The notes under the pieces were generated by a model. The model made no database searches, was not told the DNA's origin, and saw only the letters and a program-made list of their open reading frames with translations. A stretch of 64,000 nucleotides of DNA. Source: Caldiserica bacterium UBA4822. GTDB lineage: Bacteria; Caldisericota; Caldisericia; Cryosericales; Cryosericaceae. A program made the position numbers and the translations under genes. The stretch is from positions 41,598 through 105,597 of the forward strand of contig DHFO01000047.1 in assembly GCA_002402295.1 (NCBI GenBank), given 5' to 3'. How positions within the stretch are numbered: position 1 is the first letter of the stretch; each line of letters opens with the position of its first letter. Positions 42,426 through 51,551 of the stretch are shown piece by piece.

Positions 42426-43799
42426 ATGTCTATGCGAAACCTCTTTGGCACGGATGGTGTCCGCGGTGTGGTGAACACCCAAATCACCTCGAGGCTTGCC
42501 TTGCTTCTTGGAACCGCAGCCTCAATGTTCTTCGATGGGCGTCGGCCGCAGGAGGCCGAGCGGACTGTTGCCGTCGCCTGGGATCCCCGCGTTTCTTCTG
42601 AGATGCTGGCAGCCGCGCTCGGCGCTGGCTTCATGGAGACTGGGGTGACTGTCGACTATCTGGGCGTACTTCCAACGCCTGGGCTGGCCCTGGTGCTGGC
42701 GAATGATCCCCACTACGTGGCCGGGGCGATGATCTCTGCTTCGCACAATCCTCCGGAGTACAACGGCATTAAGTTCTTTGGCGCGGGGGGGAGAAAGCTG
42801 GCGGATGCCGACGAGGAAGCTATCGAAGGTAATCTTGCGTTGTTGCAGGTGAATACGTCGTGCAGGGTACGCGGCGACGAGGTGGGGGCGGCGCGCTGGG
42901 CAGACGATGCTCGGGAACAGTACCTTGGAATCCTGGAGCGTAAGAACCCAGGGCTGAGTCTCGCTGGTCTCCGGATTGTAGTTGATACTGCTCATGGCGC
43001 GACGAGCCGAACGACGCCTGTCTTGCTTCGCAGGCTTGGAGCCTGCGTGATTGAGATGAATACGGATGAGGACGGTCGCGTGATCAACAAGGATTGCGGA
43101 TCAACGCACCCAGCTGCTGTTTCAGCCCGTGTGCTCGCGGAGGGTGCCGACGTCGGGGTTGCGCATGATGGGGACGGCGACAGGGTCATCATGATCGACC
43201 ATATGGGGCGTCGAGTTTCAGGCGACGTCATGCTCTTTGTTCTGGCAACAGGCCTCGCTGAAGAGCAGCGGCTGACTGGGAATACTGTCGTCGGCACGGT
43301 GCTCACCAATCTTGGGCTCGAAAGGGCTCTTGCACAGTACGGGATCAGGCTCGAGCGTACCGATGTGGGAGACAGATACATCCTGGACAGACTGCACGAT
43401 GGAGGCTTCGTCCTGGGGGGCGAGGAGTCTGGCCACATCATCAACCTGTACGAGAATGTAACAGGTGATGGACTGGCTACGACGCTCATGGTACTCTCGT
43501 ATCTGAAGAAGTCCGGGCGTCGTCTCGCCGATGTGCTCGACAGCGTAGAGCTGTACCCTCAGATTGCGGAAAACGTGCGTGTCAAGGACAAACAGATAGT
43601 CTCATGTCCGACGTTTCTGCATGCGGTTGACGCTGCGCGCACCGAATTGGGCGACGCCGCCCGTCTTGTCGTCCGTGCGTCAGGAACGGAGCCTCTGGTC
43701 CGTATCTTCCTGGAGGGGCAGGACACCGACCGCCTGAATGCCATTGCCCAGGAACTCAAGCGTATCCTGGTTTCTTCATGCGGCCAGGGGGAGGAGTAA
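42426..43799 (+). CDS. glmM: Phosphoglucosamine mutase
   Basis: A 457-residue alpha-D-phosphohexomutase. The N-terminus is RNLFGTDGVRGVVN, the phosphoserine loop is ISASHNPPEYNG (Ser106), metal binding is HDGDGDRVIM, the sugar loop is GGEESGHI, and the phosphate-binding C-terminus is RASGTEPLVRIF. It converts glucosamine-6-phosphate to glucosamine-1-phosphate for UDP-GlcNAc and cell-wall synthesis. It ends one base before the glmS start and probably forms an operon with it. The start is at 42426 or the ATG six bases on; neither has a ribosome site. Confidence 0.95.
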   Translation: MSMRNLFGTDGVRGVVNTQITSRLALLLGTAASMFFDGRRPQEAERTVAVAWDPRVSSEMLAAALGAGFMETGVTVDYLGVLPTPGLALVLANDPHYVAGAMISASHNPPEYNGIKFFGAGGRKLADADEEAIEGNLALLQVNTSCRVRGDEVGAARWADDAREQYLGILERKNPGLSLAGLRIVVDTAHGATSRTTPVLLRRLGACVIEMNTDEDGRVINKDCGSTHPAAVSARVLAEGADVGVAHDGDGDRVIMIDHMGRRVSGDVMLFVLATGLAEEQRLTGNTVVGTVLTNLGLERALAQYGIRLERTDVGDRYILDRLHDGGFVLGGEESGHIINLYENVTGDGLATTLMVLSYLKKSGRRLADVLDSVELYPQIAENVRVKDKQIVSCPTFLHAVDAARTELGDAARLVVRASGTEPLVRIFLEGQDTDRLNAIAQELKRILVSSCGQGEE

Positions 43800-43800
43800 C

Positions 43801-45627
43801 ATGTGCGGCATTATTGGCTATGTTGGACCACGTAAGGTTGTTCCTGTTATTCTGGGAGGGCTTCACAAGTTAGAGTATCGAGGCTATGACTCCGCAGGGA
43901 TGGCAATCCTCGAGAAGGGGGAAGTGGTCGTTGTAAAGCGGCGTGGTAAGCTCAAGGAATTGGAGGAAGCCGTAACTGGAATTGACTACACTGCGACTAC
44001 TGGCATGGGCCATACCAGGTGGGCGACACATGGCAAGGTCGAAGACAGGAACGCTCATCCTCATGTAGACTGCAAGGGGCAGCTTGCGGTCATTCACAAC
44101 GGTATTATCGAGAACTATGAGGCGCTCCGCCAGGACTTGGTGAAGCGTGGCCACGTCTTTGTCTCTGATACGGACAGTGAAGTAATTGCACATCTGATGG
44201 AGGACCAGGTGGCCGCCGGTGCTGACCTCCTGGATGCTGCCCGTGTGACGGCCCTGCAATTAGACGGGGCCTTCGCATTCCTCGTGCTTGGGAAGGCATT
44301 TCCGGGTCGGATTGTCGCCGTACGCAAGCTGTCTCCGCTGGTCCTGGGCGTGGGAGAAGGAGAAATGGTGCTGGGCTCCGACACCCCAGCCCTGCTGGAC
44401 TATACACATCGCATTATTCCTCTACATGATGGCGACGTCGTCGAGATCAACGAGCAGGGGTTTGCTTTCTATGCCCTGGACGATGGGGCGCGGCTCGAGC
44501 GTGCGCCCATGATGGTTCAGTGGAATGCATCTGCCGCAGAGAAGCAAGGTTTCAAGCACTTCATGCTGAAGGAGATTCATGAACAACCGGTCGTGATTCG
44601 CGACACGCTCTACAGCCGGATTGACATCGATACCGGGCACGTTGACCTCCAGGAGTTTCAAGGCGAAGCTGTTCCTAAGCGTGTATCTATTGTGGCTGCA
44701 GGCACATCGTACCATGCTGCTCGAGTAGGAAAGTATCTGCTCGAGGAGCTGGCCCGAATACCGACGGATGTTAGCTTCAGCAGCGAATATCGCTACGGGC
44801 GGCCCATCGTTCAGCCTGGGACCCTGGGCATTGCCGTAACTCAGTCAGGAGAGACCATTGATACCCTGGCCGCGCTTCGATTGCAGCGCAGTCTCGGAGC
44901 AAAGGTGGTGGCTATTACGAACCGCCCGGAAAGTACCGTTGCCCGCGAGTCGGAGATCTCGTTTGTCACGCAGGCTGGGATTGAAATCGGTGTAGCGGCG
45001 ACAAAGTCATTCATGGCTCAGCTCATAGCGTTCTATCTGATAGCTTTGTACTTCGGACAGAGGAACGGGGTCCTTGATTCTGACTCGTCTGTTCGTTACG
45101 CATCCCAGTTGTCCAGCCTGAGCCAGAAGTGCGAACAGGTGCTAGAGTATGCCGGGATGATGGAAACGATCGCACGCAAGTTCTATAAGGTTCACGACAT
45201 GATCTACGTTGGCCGTGGGGTCAACTACCCGATGGCGCTGGAGGGTGCTCTCAAGATGAAAGAAATCAGCTACATTCATGCCGAGGGATATGCAGCCGGG
45301 GAACTCAAGCATGGACCGATTGCGCTTCTTGACCAGGATGTACCTGTCGTGGGTATCCTTCCACAGGGACCACTGTACGAGAAGGTCTACTCCAACCTGC
45401 AGGAGTCAATTGCCCGGGATTCTCCTCTAGTTGTGCTGGGTGACAAGAAGGACAGGCGGGCGCAGGCAATAGCGACTGATTTCATCCCGATGCCTACCGT
45501 AGATGAGCTGTTCTCACCGGTGGTGTGCGCCTTGCCTCTGCAACTGCTGGCCTACTACACCGCGGACGCGAAAGGACTCGACGTCGACCAGCCACGGAAT
45601 CTTGCCAAGAGTGTGACGGTAGAGTAG
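43801..45627 (+). CDS. glmS: Glutamine-fructose-6-phosphate aminotransferase (isomerizing)
   Basis: A 608-residue GlmS starting MCGIIGYVG, with the nucleophilic Cys at position 2 exposed by removal of Met; a GGAGGAG lies 4 bp upstream. The glutaminase domain (1-240) has the TRWATHGKVEDRNAHPH and ENYEALRQ motifs. The two SIS domains have AAGTSYHAARVGKYL, TQSGETIDTLAALR and the C-terminal DQPRNLAKSVTVE. It makes glucosamine-6-phosphate from fructose-6-phosphate and glutamine, feeding glmM directly upstream. No glmS ribozyme is visible, as expected since glmS is downstream of glmM here. Confidence 0.97.
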   Translation: MCGIIGYVGPRKVVPVILGGLHKLEYRGYDSAGMAILEKGEVVVVKRRGKLKELEEAVTGIDYTATTGMGHTRWATHGKVEDRNAHPHVDCKGQLAVIHNGIIENYEALRQDLVKRGHVFVSDTDSEVIAHLMEDQVAAGADLLDAARVTALQLDGAFAFLVLGKAFPGRIVAVRKLSPLVLGVGEGEMVLGSDTPALLDYTHRIIPLHDGDVVEINEQGFAFYALDDGARLERAPMMVQWNASAAEKQGFKHFMLKEIHEQPVVIRDTLYSRIDIDTGHVDLQEFQGEAVPKRVSIVAAGTSYHAARVGKYLLEELARIPTDVSFSSEYRYGRPIVQPGTLGIAVTQSGETIDTLAALRLQRSLGAKVVAITNRPESTVARESEISFVTQAGIEIGVAATKSFMAQLIAFYLIALYFGQRNGVLDSDSSVRYASQLSSLSQKCEQVLEYAGMMETIARKFYKVHDMIYVGRGVNYPMALEGALKMKEISYIHAEGYAAGELKHGPIALLDQDVPVVGILPQGPLYEKVYSNLQESIARDSPLVVLGDKKDRRAQAIATDFIPMPTVDELFSPVVCALPLQLLAYYTADAKGLDVDQPRNLAKSVTVE

Positions 45628-45663
45628 CGCGATACGTCCTCTGGCGTAGTAGACAAGTCACGC

Positions 45664-45692
45664 TTGTCCGCACCTGGCCTTTTGCGTATACT
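45664..45692 (+). promoter_or_regulatory. Promoter for tRNA-Arg
   Basis: TTGTCC (45664-45669) and TATACT (45687-45692) lie 17 bp apart; transcription would start about 3 nt before the tRNA 5' end. Confidence 0.6.
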
Positions 45693-45701
45693 GCAGTGTG
45701 C

Positions 45702-45778
45702 GCGCCCGTGGCCCAACTGGATAGGGCGATGGCCTCCGGAGCCGTAGATTACAGGTTCAAGTCCTGTCGGGCGCACCA
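45702..45778 (+). tRNA. tRNA-Arg (CCG)
   Basis: A 77-nt plus-strand tRNA with GCGCCCG/CGGGCGC acceptor stem, D-loop ACTGGATA, anticodon arm ATGGC-CTCCGGA-GCCGT (anticodon CCG), T-loop GTTCAAG and encoded CCA. Confidence 0.95.
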
Positions 45779-45781
45779 GTT

Positions 45782-46129
45782 CTATGATGCTCTTTCCTCA
45801 ACAAGCCATCGTTCTGCTTCATCCACGGTCTTGCAGATGTGGTACGTGGTACTGTGATTTGACTGCAGAGCGAACTCTCTGAAGCGTGGGGATGTGCTTT
45901 CGATGTTGAGAAGGGCTGTCGCTCGAATGCCATAGTCTTTGCGCTTTTGAACGACCAATCCAGCAACCCACGTTGACGACTGCAGAAACTGCGGTGAGAG
46001 GCAGTCTGTAGGCAGCGTGTCGAGATTGGTGCAACGTTCAATGCAGGCAGCAATGAGTGTCAGCCCGTCCCGCTCAGTTGCGATTTCTCCGCCTATGGCC
46101 TTCACAGAAGCCTTTCCGTTTTTCTCCAC
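45782..46129 (-). CDS. DUF4180-like protein
   Basis: A 115-residue soluble protein from a GTG at 46129. The pattern, a GGEIA start, LQSSTWVAGLVVQKRKDYG in the middle and RFREFALQSNHSTTYHICK near the end, resembles DUF4180 proteins of Firmicutes (which have a DLRTGLAGEILQKF-like centre). No ribosome site or promoter is obvious and the frame reads upstream into GCEAKCITFEQ-like sequence, so the gene may be truncated at its 5' end. It converges on tRNA-Arg with 3 bp spacing. Function unknown. Confidence 0.55.
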   Translation of the reverse strand: MEKNGKASVKAIGGEIATERDGLTLIAACIERCTNLDTLPTDCLSPQFLQSSTWVAGLVVQKRKDYGIRATALLNIESTSPRFREFALQSNHSTTYHICKTVDEAERWLVEERAS

Positions 46130-46463
46130 TTGTTCAAATGTTATGCACTTCGCCTCTGCTTCGACTGTAGCATGCTTCTGCAGTACGCACGTATTCTAGT
46201 ATGGCGCCCTAGTTGGCCAAGTGTCTGATGATCAGCACCTTCGGCGCTCACGGTAGAAACGCCGGTCGGAAGCGTCACTAGGTGCCGCATGTGGTTTTCG
46301 AGTCGTATCTCGCCTGAGAGCGGCGGCGGAGCGCAGACCGCTTGACGGCACTGACCAGCATGCGCTCCGCACCACGCAGGAACTGAGAACCCGTGCACAC
46401 TTGCTGGGTGTTGTTTGCGTGTATAATGAGGACCGTTGTCGTTCGAGGACCATAGGAGTCGTT
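46130..46463. other. Intergenic region before topB
   Basis: About 330 bp without a recognisable gene. A TATAAT at 46422-46427, with TTGCTG about 15 bp upstream, gives topB a roughly 30-nt leader. The remaining sequence has no hairpin or repeat that I trust, and a minus-strand frame here (LVTLPTGVSTVSAEGADHQ) matches nothing known to me. Confidence 0.5.
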
Positions 46464-49055
46464 GTGAAGAAACTGGTAATTGCAGAGAAACCCAGTGTCG
46501 CCGAACAACTTGCTGCAGTCATTGATCGCTGCAAGAAGACGCGTGACTACTACGAAGGAGAGAACTATATCGTGTCGTGGGCTGTGGGCCACCTTGTGGG
46601 GCTGGCCGAGCCCGACGAATATGACAAAAAGTACAAACAGTGGCTTCTGTCAGATCTTCCGATCATCCCGGAGCGCTTTCACTTCACCGTTCTTGATGGT
46701 GCAGAGCAACGGTTCGCAGTGCTCAAGAAGCTCATGACATCAAAGGACATCGAGGAGATCATCAATGCATGCGATGCTGGCCGTGAAGGCGAGTTGATCT
46801 TCCGCAACGTCTACGTCATGGCGGGATCTCACAAACCTGTCTCACGTCTCTGGCTTTCCTCATACACTTCGGAGAGTATTCGAGAGGGGTTTCGCGGGCT
46901 GAGGTCAGAAGCAGAATATGACGACCTGGGCAAGGCTGCGCTGGCGCGTTCGGAGGCAGACTGGCTGGTCGGGATCAATGCTACGCGTGGCCTCACCCGA
47001 AGAAATGGCTCGCTCGTCACCATTGGGCGTGTACAGACCCCGGTCCTTGGCCTGATTGCCAGACGGGAGAAGGAGATTCAGGCGTTTAGCCCTGCACCGT
47101 ACTATGAGATTGCTGCGGACTTCAAAGCGCTGCCGAATGGAGAGCCGGTGTATCAAGGGCTGTGGCATCGGGGGTCCCAGACTAGGCTGGACGATGAGCA
47201 TGAGGCGGAGAGCATAGTAGCCAGATGTCGTGGACGGAAGGGGGTGGTTGCCTCAGTCGAGCAGAGGGAAAGCAGACTGCCCGTGCCATATCTCTACGAT
47301 CTGGGACTACTACAGCGCGAGGCCAATATACTCAACGGCCTGAGTGCTAGCAGAACACTGCGGGCTGCCCAGTCCCTGTACGAGGAGAAGCGTGCAATTA
47401 CCTACCCGCGCACGGACAGCAAGTTCCTTCCAAAAACGCTACAGAAGGAGGTTGCTCGCATTCTCGGCGAGCTCAACACGGACGAGTATAGCCCCTTCGT
47501 GCAGCATGCTCTTGAAGAAGGATGGACGATGCGCTCGTTCGCCTTCAACGATGATAAGGTGACGGATCACTACGCTATCATTCCAACGGGCACACGCGTC
47601 GAACGAAAGGCACTGAGTCATGACGAATCTATCGTGTACGACCTGGTCGTGCGCAGGTTCATCGAGCAGTTCTATCCGGAAGCGGTCTTCCTCCTGACGC
47701 GCGTCGAGACTGTTGTTCGGGACGAAACATTTGGCACGGATGGGAGAGTGGTTCAGAGAAAAGGCTGGATGGAAGTCGCGCCTGGCGAAGCGGACATCAG
47801 GGACCTGCCCCCGTTGACCAAGGGCATCGCGATCCAAGCATTCAAGATGGCGGTGGAGCATAAGCTCACAAAGCCCCCCCAGCACTTCACAGACGCGTCG
47901 ATTATTGCTGCAATGGAGACTGCAGGGAAGCTGGTGGACGACGAGGAGCTGGCGGAGGCCATGCGAGAGAGAGGACTCGGAACTCCGGCGACGCGGGCAG
48001 ACATCATCGAGAAACTCATTCGTACGGGCGTTGTCGAGCGGAAAGCAAGGAGTCTCATGGCTACGCGCCGAGGTATCGACCTCATTGACCTGCTCGAGAC
48101 GATCCAACTGGCGGAACTCGTTGCTCCAGATCTGACCGGCAACTGGGAAATGAACCTGCGCAAGATAGAAAAGGGTGCAATGGGTGAAGAGGAGTTCCTC
48201 ACACGGATACGAGAGTTCACGCGGCAGATGGTCGATAAGATAAAGGTCTACGAGGTGCAGACTCAGATTGGCGTTGAGTCGACAGAACCCCTGGGTGTCT
48301 GTCCGCTCTGTGGTGGAAACGTTGTCGAACGTCCTGCCTCCTATGTCTGCGAGCACCATGGACGCAAGAAGACAGACTGCAAGTTCAGCATCCCCAAGGT
48401 GATTCTGAAGAGGCCTCTCAGCAGGAAAGAAGCATGTCAGCTGATTCGGGAGAAGAGAACGGAGATGCTAGACGGATTCGTGAGCAGGCGCGGGTTCAAG
48501 TTCAGCGCTCGTCTTCTGCTCACAGCCGACAATAAACTCGAATGGGAATTTGCCAACGGGCCGGCTGGTGCCTCCGCTGAGGAGCCAATTATCGACGCAG
48601 AACCACTAGGACGCTGTCCGATTTGCCAGGGTTCGGTCGTTGAGACAAGCGGTCATTACAGGTGTGCTGACGCCGGGTGCCGGTTCCAGATGGAGAAGGT
48701 GTACGCGGGTAAGGCGATTGACCGCGAGACGGTTCGAAAACTTCTTGAGACCGGCAAGACCGACCTAATTGAGGACTTCGTCTCTCGGTACAATCGGCCC
48801 TTCTCAGCCTATCTGAAGCTGGGCGAGCGGGGGAGGGTGGAGTTCGAGTTTCTGAACAGAGAACGCGGCAAGGGTCCGCATGCCGCGCCTCGGTCGGGGC
48901 GCGGAGCAGTGGTTTCCGCCGGAAGTCCTCAATCCGGGGGTGCTGCACAGCCGGCAATGAAGACCTCGGCTGACAAGAAAGGACACGAGTCTTTCCGTGT
49001 CACGCGAGAAAAGACAGTGAAGAAGAAATCCAACCGCAGAGGTGGTGCATCATGA
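46464..49055 (+). CDS. topB: DNA topoisomerase III
   Basis: An 863-residue type IA topoisomerase. The start is the GTG at 46464 with AGGAG 6 bp upstream. The Toprim glutamate is in LVIAEKPSVAEQL (residue 8), the Asp triad in NACDAGREGELI, and the active-site tyrosine at residue 314 in RAITYPRTDSKF, the TopB version of the motif. The C-terminus has two related modules, each with a zinc pair (CPLCGG and CPICQG) and a hydrophobic repeat (K-x-x-C-Q-x-I-R... and K-x-I-x-x-L-L-x-T). It relaxes or decatenates single-strand-containing DNA. The gene overlaps the downstream membrane-protein gene (ATGA). Confidence 0.95.
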   Translation: MKKLVIAEKPSVAEQLAAVIDRCKKTRDYYEGENYIVSWAVGHLVGLAEPDEYDKKYKQWLLSDLPIIPERFHFTVLDGAEQRFAVLKKLMTSKDIEEIINACDAGREGELIFRNVYVMAGSHKPVSRLWLSSYTSESIREGFRGLRSEAEYDDLGKAALARSEADWLVGINATRGLTRRNGSLVTIGRVQTPVLGLIARREKEIQAFSPAPYYEIAADFKALPNGEPVYQGLWHRGSQTRLDDEHEAESIVARCRGRKGVVASVEQRESRLPVPYLYDLGLLQREANILNGLSASRTLRAAQSLYEEKRAITYPRTDSKFLPKTLQKEVARILGELNTDEYSPFVQHALEEGWTMRSFAFNDDKVTDHYAIIPTGTRVERKALSHDESIVYDLVVRRFIEQFYPEAVFLLTRVETVVRDETFGTDGRVVQRKGWMEVAPGEADIRDLPPLTKGIAIQAFKMAVEHKLTKPPQHFTDASIIAAMETAGKLVDDEELAEAMRERGLGTPATRADIIEKLIRTGVVERKARSLMATRRGIDLIDLLETIQLAELVAPDLTGNWEMNLRKIEKGAMGEEEFLTRIREFTRQMVDKIKVYEVQTQIGVESTEPLGVCPLCGGNVVERPASYVCEHHGRKKTDCKFSIPKVILKRPLSRKEACQLIREKRTEMLDGFVSRRGFKFSARLLLTADNKLEWEFANGPAGASAEEPIIDAEPLGRCPICQGSVVETSGHYRCADAGCRFQMEKVYAGKAIDRETVRKLLETGKTDLIEDFVSRYNRPFSAYLKLGERGRVEFEFLNRERGKGPHAAPRSGRGAVVSAGSPQSGGAAQPAMKTSADKKGHESFRVTREKTVKKKSNRRGGAS

Positions 49056-49567
49056 TGGCATTCGGGGACATGTTTACTGTCGAGTTCTTTATCTACTTTG
49101 CGTTTGCAGCCCTGTCGATTGTTGGACTCGTGCTTGCGGCGTCATACCGCCGTGTAAAGGACAGCAAGACCAGCCTCTTGCTGCTGTTGACGACTGCCTT
49201 GATGGCCTCTTACTTTACCATTCAGTGGGTGCTCAACAGCTTTGTGATCTTCTTCCTCAACAACTACTGGGTCAATCATCCGGATTTTCAGCTGGCATCA
49301 TGGGTGAGTACGGCGCTCAACATTCTGGGGCTCGTGTTGAACTATGGGTTCGTCATCATGCTTGGTCTGACCATATGGACTGCTCTCGGGCAGGCTCGGC
49401 GGGACATGGAGGCATCGTGTTTCTCCGAAACTGCCGCGGCTGCTGAGCTGGTCGACGGTGCGACGCAGGCTGAGTGTGACGAGGCAGCCTCCGGCAGCGA
49501 CGTTCTCAGCTCGGGTACGGAAGAGACGAACTCGTCTGGTTCTCCACACACAGACCAAGAGGATTAG
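49052..49567 (+). CDS. Small integral membrane protein, unknown
   Basis: A 171-residue protein with three hydrophobic helices (residues about 10-30, 40-70, 83-112) and a Ser/Glu/Ala-rich acidic C-terminal tail (residues 118-171) that is probably disordered and cytoplasmic. The start codon overlaps the topB stop. It lies 3 bp before an HD hydrolase gene, so the three form a unit. I do not recognise the family; no catalytic motif is visible. Confidence 0.7.
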   Translation: MMAFGDMFTVEFFIYFAFAALSIVGLVLAASYRRVKDSKTSLLLLLTTALMASYFTIQWVLNSFVIFFLNNYWVNHPDFQLASWVSTALNILGLVLNYGFVIMLGLTIWTALGQARRDMEASCFSETAAAAELVDGATQAECDEAASGSDVLSSGTEETNSSGSPHTDQED

Positions 49568-49570
49568 CGC

Positions 49571-50122
49571 ATGGATCGCGACGAGCTTTTTCTGGTCGTC
49601 TGCGAACGGATGCCTTCCTCGAATCTGGTCCATCACGTGCAGGCGGTAGAGGCTATCATGCGGGGTTTGGCCACACACTTTGGTGAGGACGTGGACAAGT
49701 GGGGCCTAGCAGGGCTTCTTCATGACATTGACTACCAAGAAACGAAGGACAAACCCAATCTTCATGGCATCGTTGCGGCGGAACAGCTCCGCCTGATGGG
49801 AATCTCAGAGGAGATCTGCTATGCCGTGCGCGTCCACAATCCGTTACTTGGCCTGCCCCGCAGGAGTCTCATGGACAAGGCATTGTATGCGGCAGATCCA
49901 CTCTCAGGACTTATTGTGGCCTGCGCGCTTGTCACAAGAGACAAGAAGCTTGCAGACGTGGACACCGACTTCGTGATGATGCGTTTCAAGGAAAAGAGGT
50001 TTGCGGCCGGCGCTCGTCGCGACCAGATTCTTGCTTGTCAGGATCTGGGATTGGACCTGTACGCGTTTGTCAGCATTGGATTGCGCTCCATGAAGGAAGT
50101 AGCAGAGCAGATAGGTTTGTAG
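49571..50122 (+). CDS. HD-domain (HDIG) metal-dependent phosphohydrolase
   Basis: A 183-residue HD-superfamily protein: the metal motifs are LVHHVQAVEAIM (first His), GLLHDIDYQE (His-Asp), LHGIVAAEQL (His), and KALYAADPLSGLI (distal Asp). This short form of the HDIG family lacks fused sensor domains. Related proteins include predicted nucleotide phosphohydrolases; the substrate is unknown. It starts 3 bp after the membrane-protein stop and ends at a terminator. Confidence 0.85.
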   Translation: MDRDELFLVVCERMPSSNLVHHVQAVEAIMRGLATHFGEDVDKWGLAGLLHDIDYQETKDKPNLHGIVAAEQLRLMGISEEICYAVRVHNPLLGLPRRSLMDKALYAADPLSGLIVACALVTRDKKLADVDTDFVMMRFKEKRFAAGARRDQILACQDLGLDLYAFVSIGLRSMKEVAEQIGL

Positions 50123-50151
50123 CCTTCTCACATTGCTGAAGCGCTGGTATC

Positions 50152-50180
50152 AAGCCCGTCAGACGACGGGCTTTCTGTTT
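50152..50180 (+). terminator. Rho-independent terminator after the topB-HD operon
   Basis: A 9-bp stem AAGCCCGTC / GACGGGCTT with a 4-nt loop (50152-50173) is followed by TCTGTTT, the clearest intrinsic terminator in the window. Confidence 0.8.
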
Positions 50181-50271
50181 GTATGCAACGGCAGTATACT
50201 TCATTGGTAAGTACTTCAGGGCGGGTACCTTTCTCCGGCGCTTACCAAACTACAAGACAGGAGGCATATCA

Positions 50272-51480
50272 ATGGCAGTGAACGCGGCGGAGTTGTTTTC
50301 GGATCGAGCGCGAGGATTCAGGGCATCGGAAATTCGTGAACTTCTCAAACTGATCGATAGCCCTGAAATCATCTCCCTGGCAGGAGGCATGCCTGACGAA
50401 CGTTTCTTTCCCCTGGATCGTATGACAGAAGCGAGCACGTTTGCACTCAAGGAGTATGGCAACAAGGCACTCCAGTACGGCTCCACCGAAGGGATCAAGA
50501 AGCTGCGGGTGCTGCTCATGGACCGTATGGAAAAGGAGGGGGTCCGGGGCCTCGATCTCGACAACGTCATCATCTCTACTGCTTCGCAGCAAGGGCTCAG
50601 CCTTGTTGCTCAGGTCTTCATCAATCCGGGGGATACGGTTATTGTTGAAGAGCCCTCGTATCTGGGAGCTCTTCAGGCATTCGTGAGCATGCAGGCAGAG
50701 TGCTGTTCAGTTCCAGTGGATCAGGACGGCATGCAGATGGACGCGCTGGAAGAGAAGCTGAATGAACTGCAGGCAGCGCACATCCGTCCGAAGTTCCTCT
50801 ATACGGTTCCGAACTTTCATAACCCAGCCGGGGTTACGATGTCTCTTGAGCGTCGGAAGAAGCTGCTTGAGCTGGCTGAAAGATATGCATTCCTTATCGT
50901 TGAAGACGACCCCTACGGGGAAATACGGTTTGAGGGTGAGCCGCTGCCATCGCTGCTCGCGCTCGGGGGCCTTGAGCACGTCATCGGTTTGAGGACCTTT
51001 TCAAAGATCAGTTTTCCTGGCCTTCGCTTGGGATGGATCGTGGCCCGCGAAGATGTCATGAACAAGATCATTGTTGGGAAGCAGGCTGCCGACTTGTGCT
51101 CGCCCGCGCTGACCCAGTACATTGCGTACGAGTTTATCAATCGAGGGTGGATGGACGAGTACCTCGAAGTCGTTCGCCGCGAGTATCCGAAGAAGAAGAA
51201 CGCAATGATCGAGGCCCTGAAGATGTACTTCCCAAGCTCGGCAACGTGGACTGATCCGCAGGGAGGACTCTTTGTCTGGGCGAAGACGCCTGATGGAATC
51301 GATACTCAGGCGATGTTCACAGAAGCGATCAACGCGAAAGTTGCATATGTTGTGGGCGTTGCGTTCTATCCTCACAGGGATGACAATAGCCACATGCGGC
51401 TGAATTTCTCTGCCGTCGACCCGGAGCACATCACCGAAGGTATTCACCGGCTTGGAGACCTTCTGAAGTCCAAGCTGTAA
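50272..51480 (+). CDS. PLP-dependent aminotransferase (2-aminoadipate-type, subgroup I)
   Basis: A 402-residue fold-type I aminotransferase starting at an ATG 7 bp after AGGAGG. Motifs: SLAGGMPDERFFP, LQYGSTEGIKKLR, TASQQGLSL (phosphate loop), PNFHNPAGVTM, VEDDPYGEIRFEG, and the Schiff-base Lys in RTFSKISFPGLRLGW. This MocR-like domain without a DNA-binding domain is typical of LysN or aromatic/branched-chain aminotransferases that accept several 2-oxo acids. It is monocistronic, with a -10 TATACT at 50195-50200 and a strong hairpin behind it. Confidence 0.9.
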   Translation: MAVNAAELFSDRARGFRASEIRELLKLIDSPEIISLAGGMPDERFFPLDRMTEASTFALKEYGNKALQYGSTEGIKKLRVLLMDRMEKEGVRGLDLDNVIISTASQQGLSLVAQVFINPGDTVIVEEPSYLGALQAFVSMQAECCSVPVDQDGMQMDALEEKLNELQAAHIRPKFLYTVPNFHNPAGVTMSLERRKKLLELAERYAFLIVEDDPYGEIRFEGEPLPSLLALGGLEHVIGLRTFSKISFPGLRLGWIVAREDVMNKIIVGKQAADLCSPALTQYIAYEFINRGWMDEYLEVVRREYPKKKNAMIEALKMYFPSSATWTDPQGGLFVWAKTPDGIDTQAMFTEAINAKVAYVVGVAFYPHRDDNSHMRLNFSAVDPEHITEGIHRLGDLLKSKL

Positions 51481-51493
51481 CTCGTTCTCTCTG

Positions 51494-51533
51494 CACTCCC
51501 GTGGCCACCTGCGTGTGGCTGCGGGAGTGTTTA
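51494..51533 (+). terminator. Terminator after the aminotransferase
   Basis: CACTCCCG (51494-51501) pairs with CGGGAGTG (51522-51529), extended by a nearly matched GGCCAC/GTGGCT inner stem, and followed by TTT. It begins 13 bp after the stop codon, facing the convergent nuclease gene. Confidence 0.6.
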
Positions 51534-51551
51534 CCGCGCTTGTCCGAACAG

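Noticed and set aside
45630..45669. GACAAG/CTTGTC repeat upstream of tRNA-Arg as a terminator for glmS
   Set aside because: Only six base pairs, no T-run, and it overlaps the tRNA promoter.
47439..48359. 306-residue open frame antisense to topB
   Set aside because: It lies wholly opposite a conserved topB region and has no family-like motif or ribosome site.
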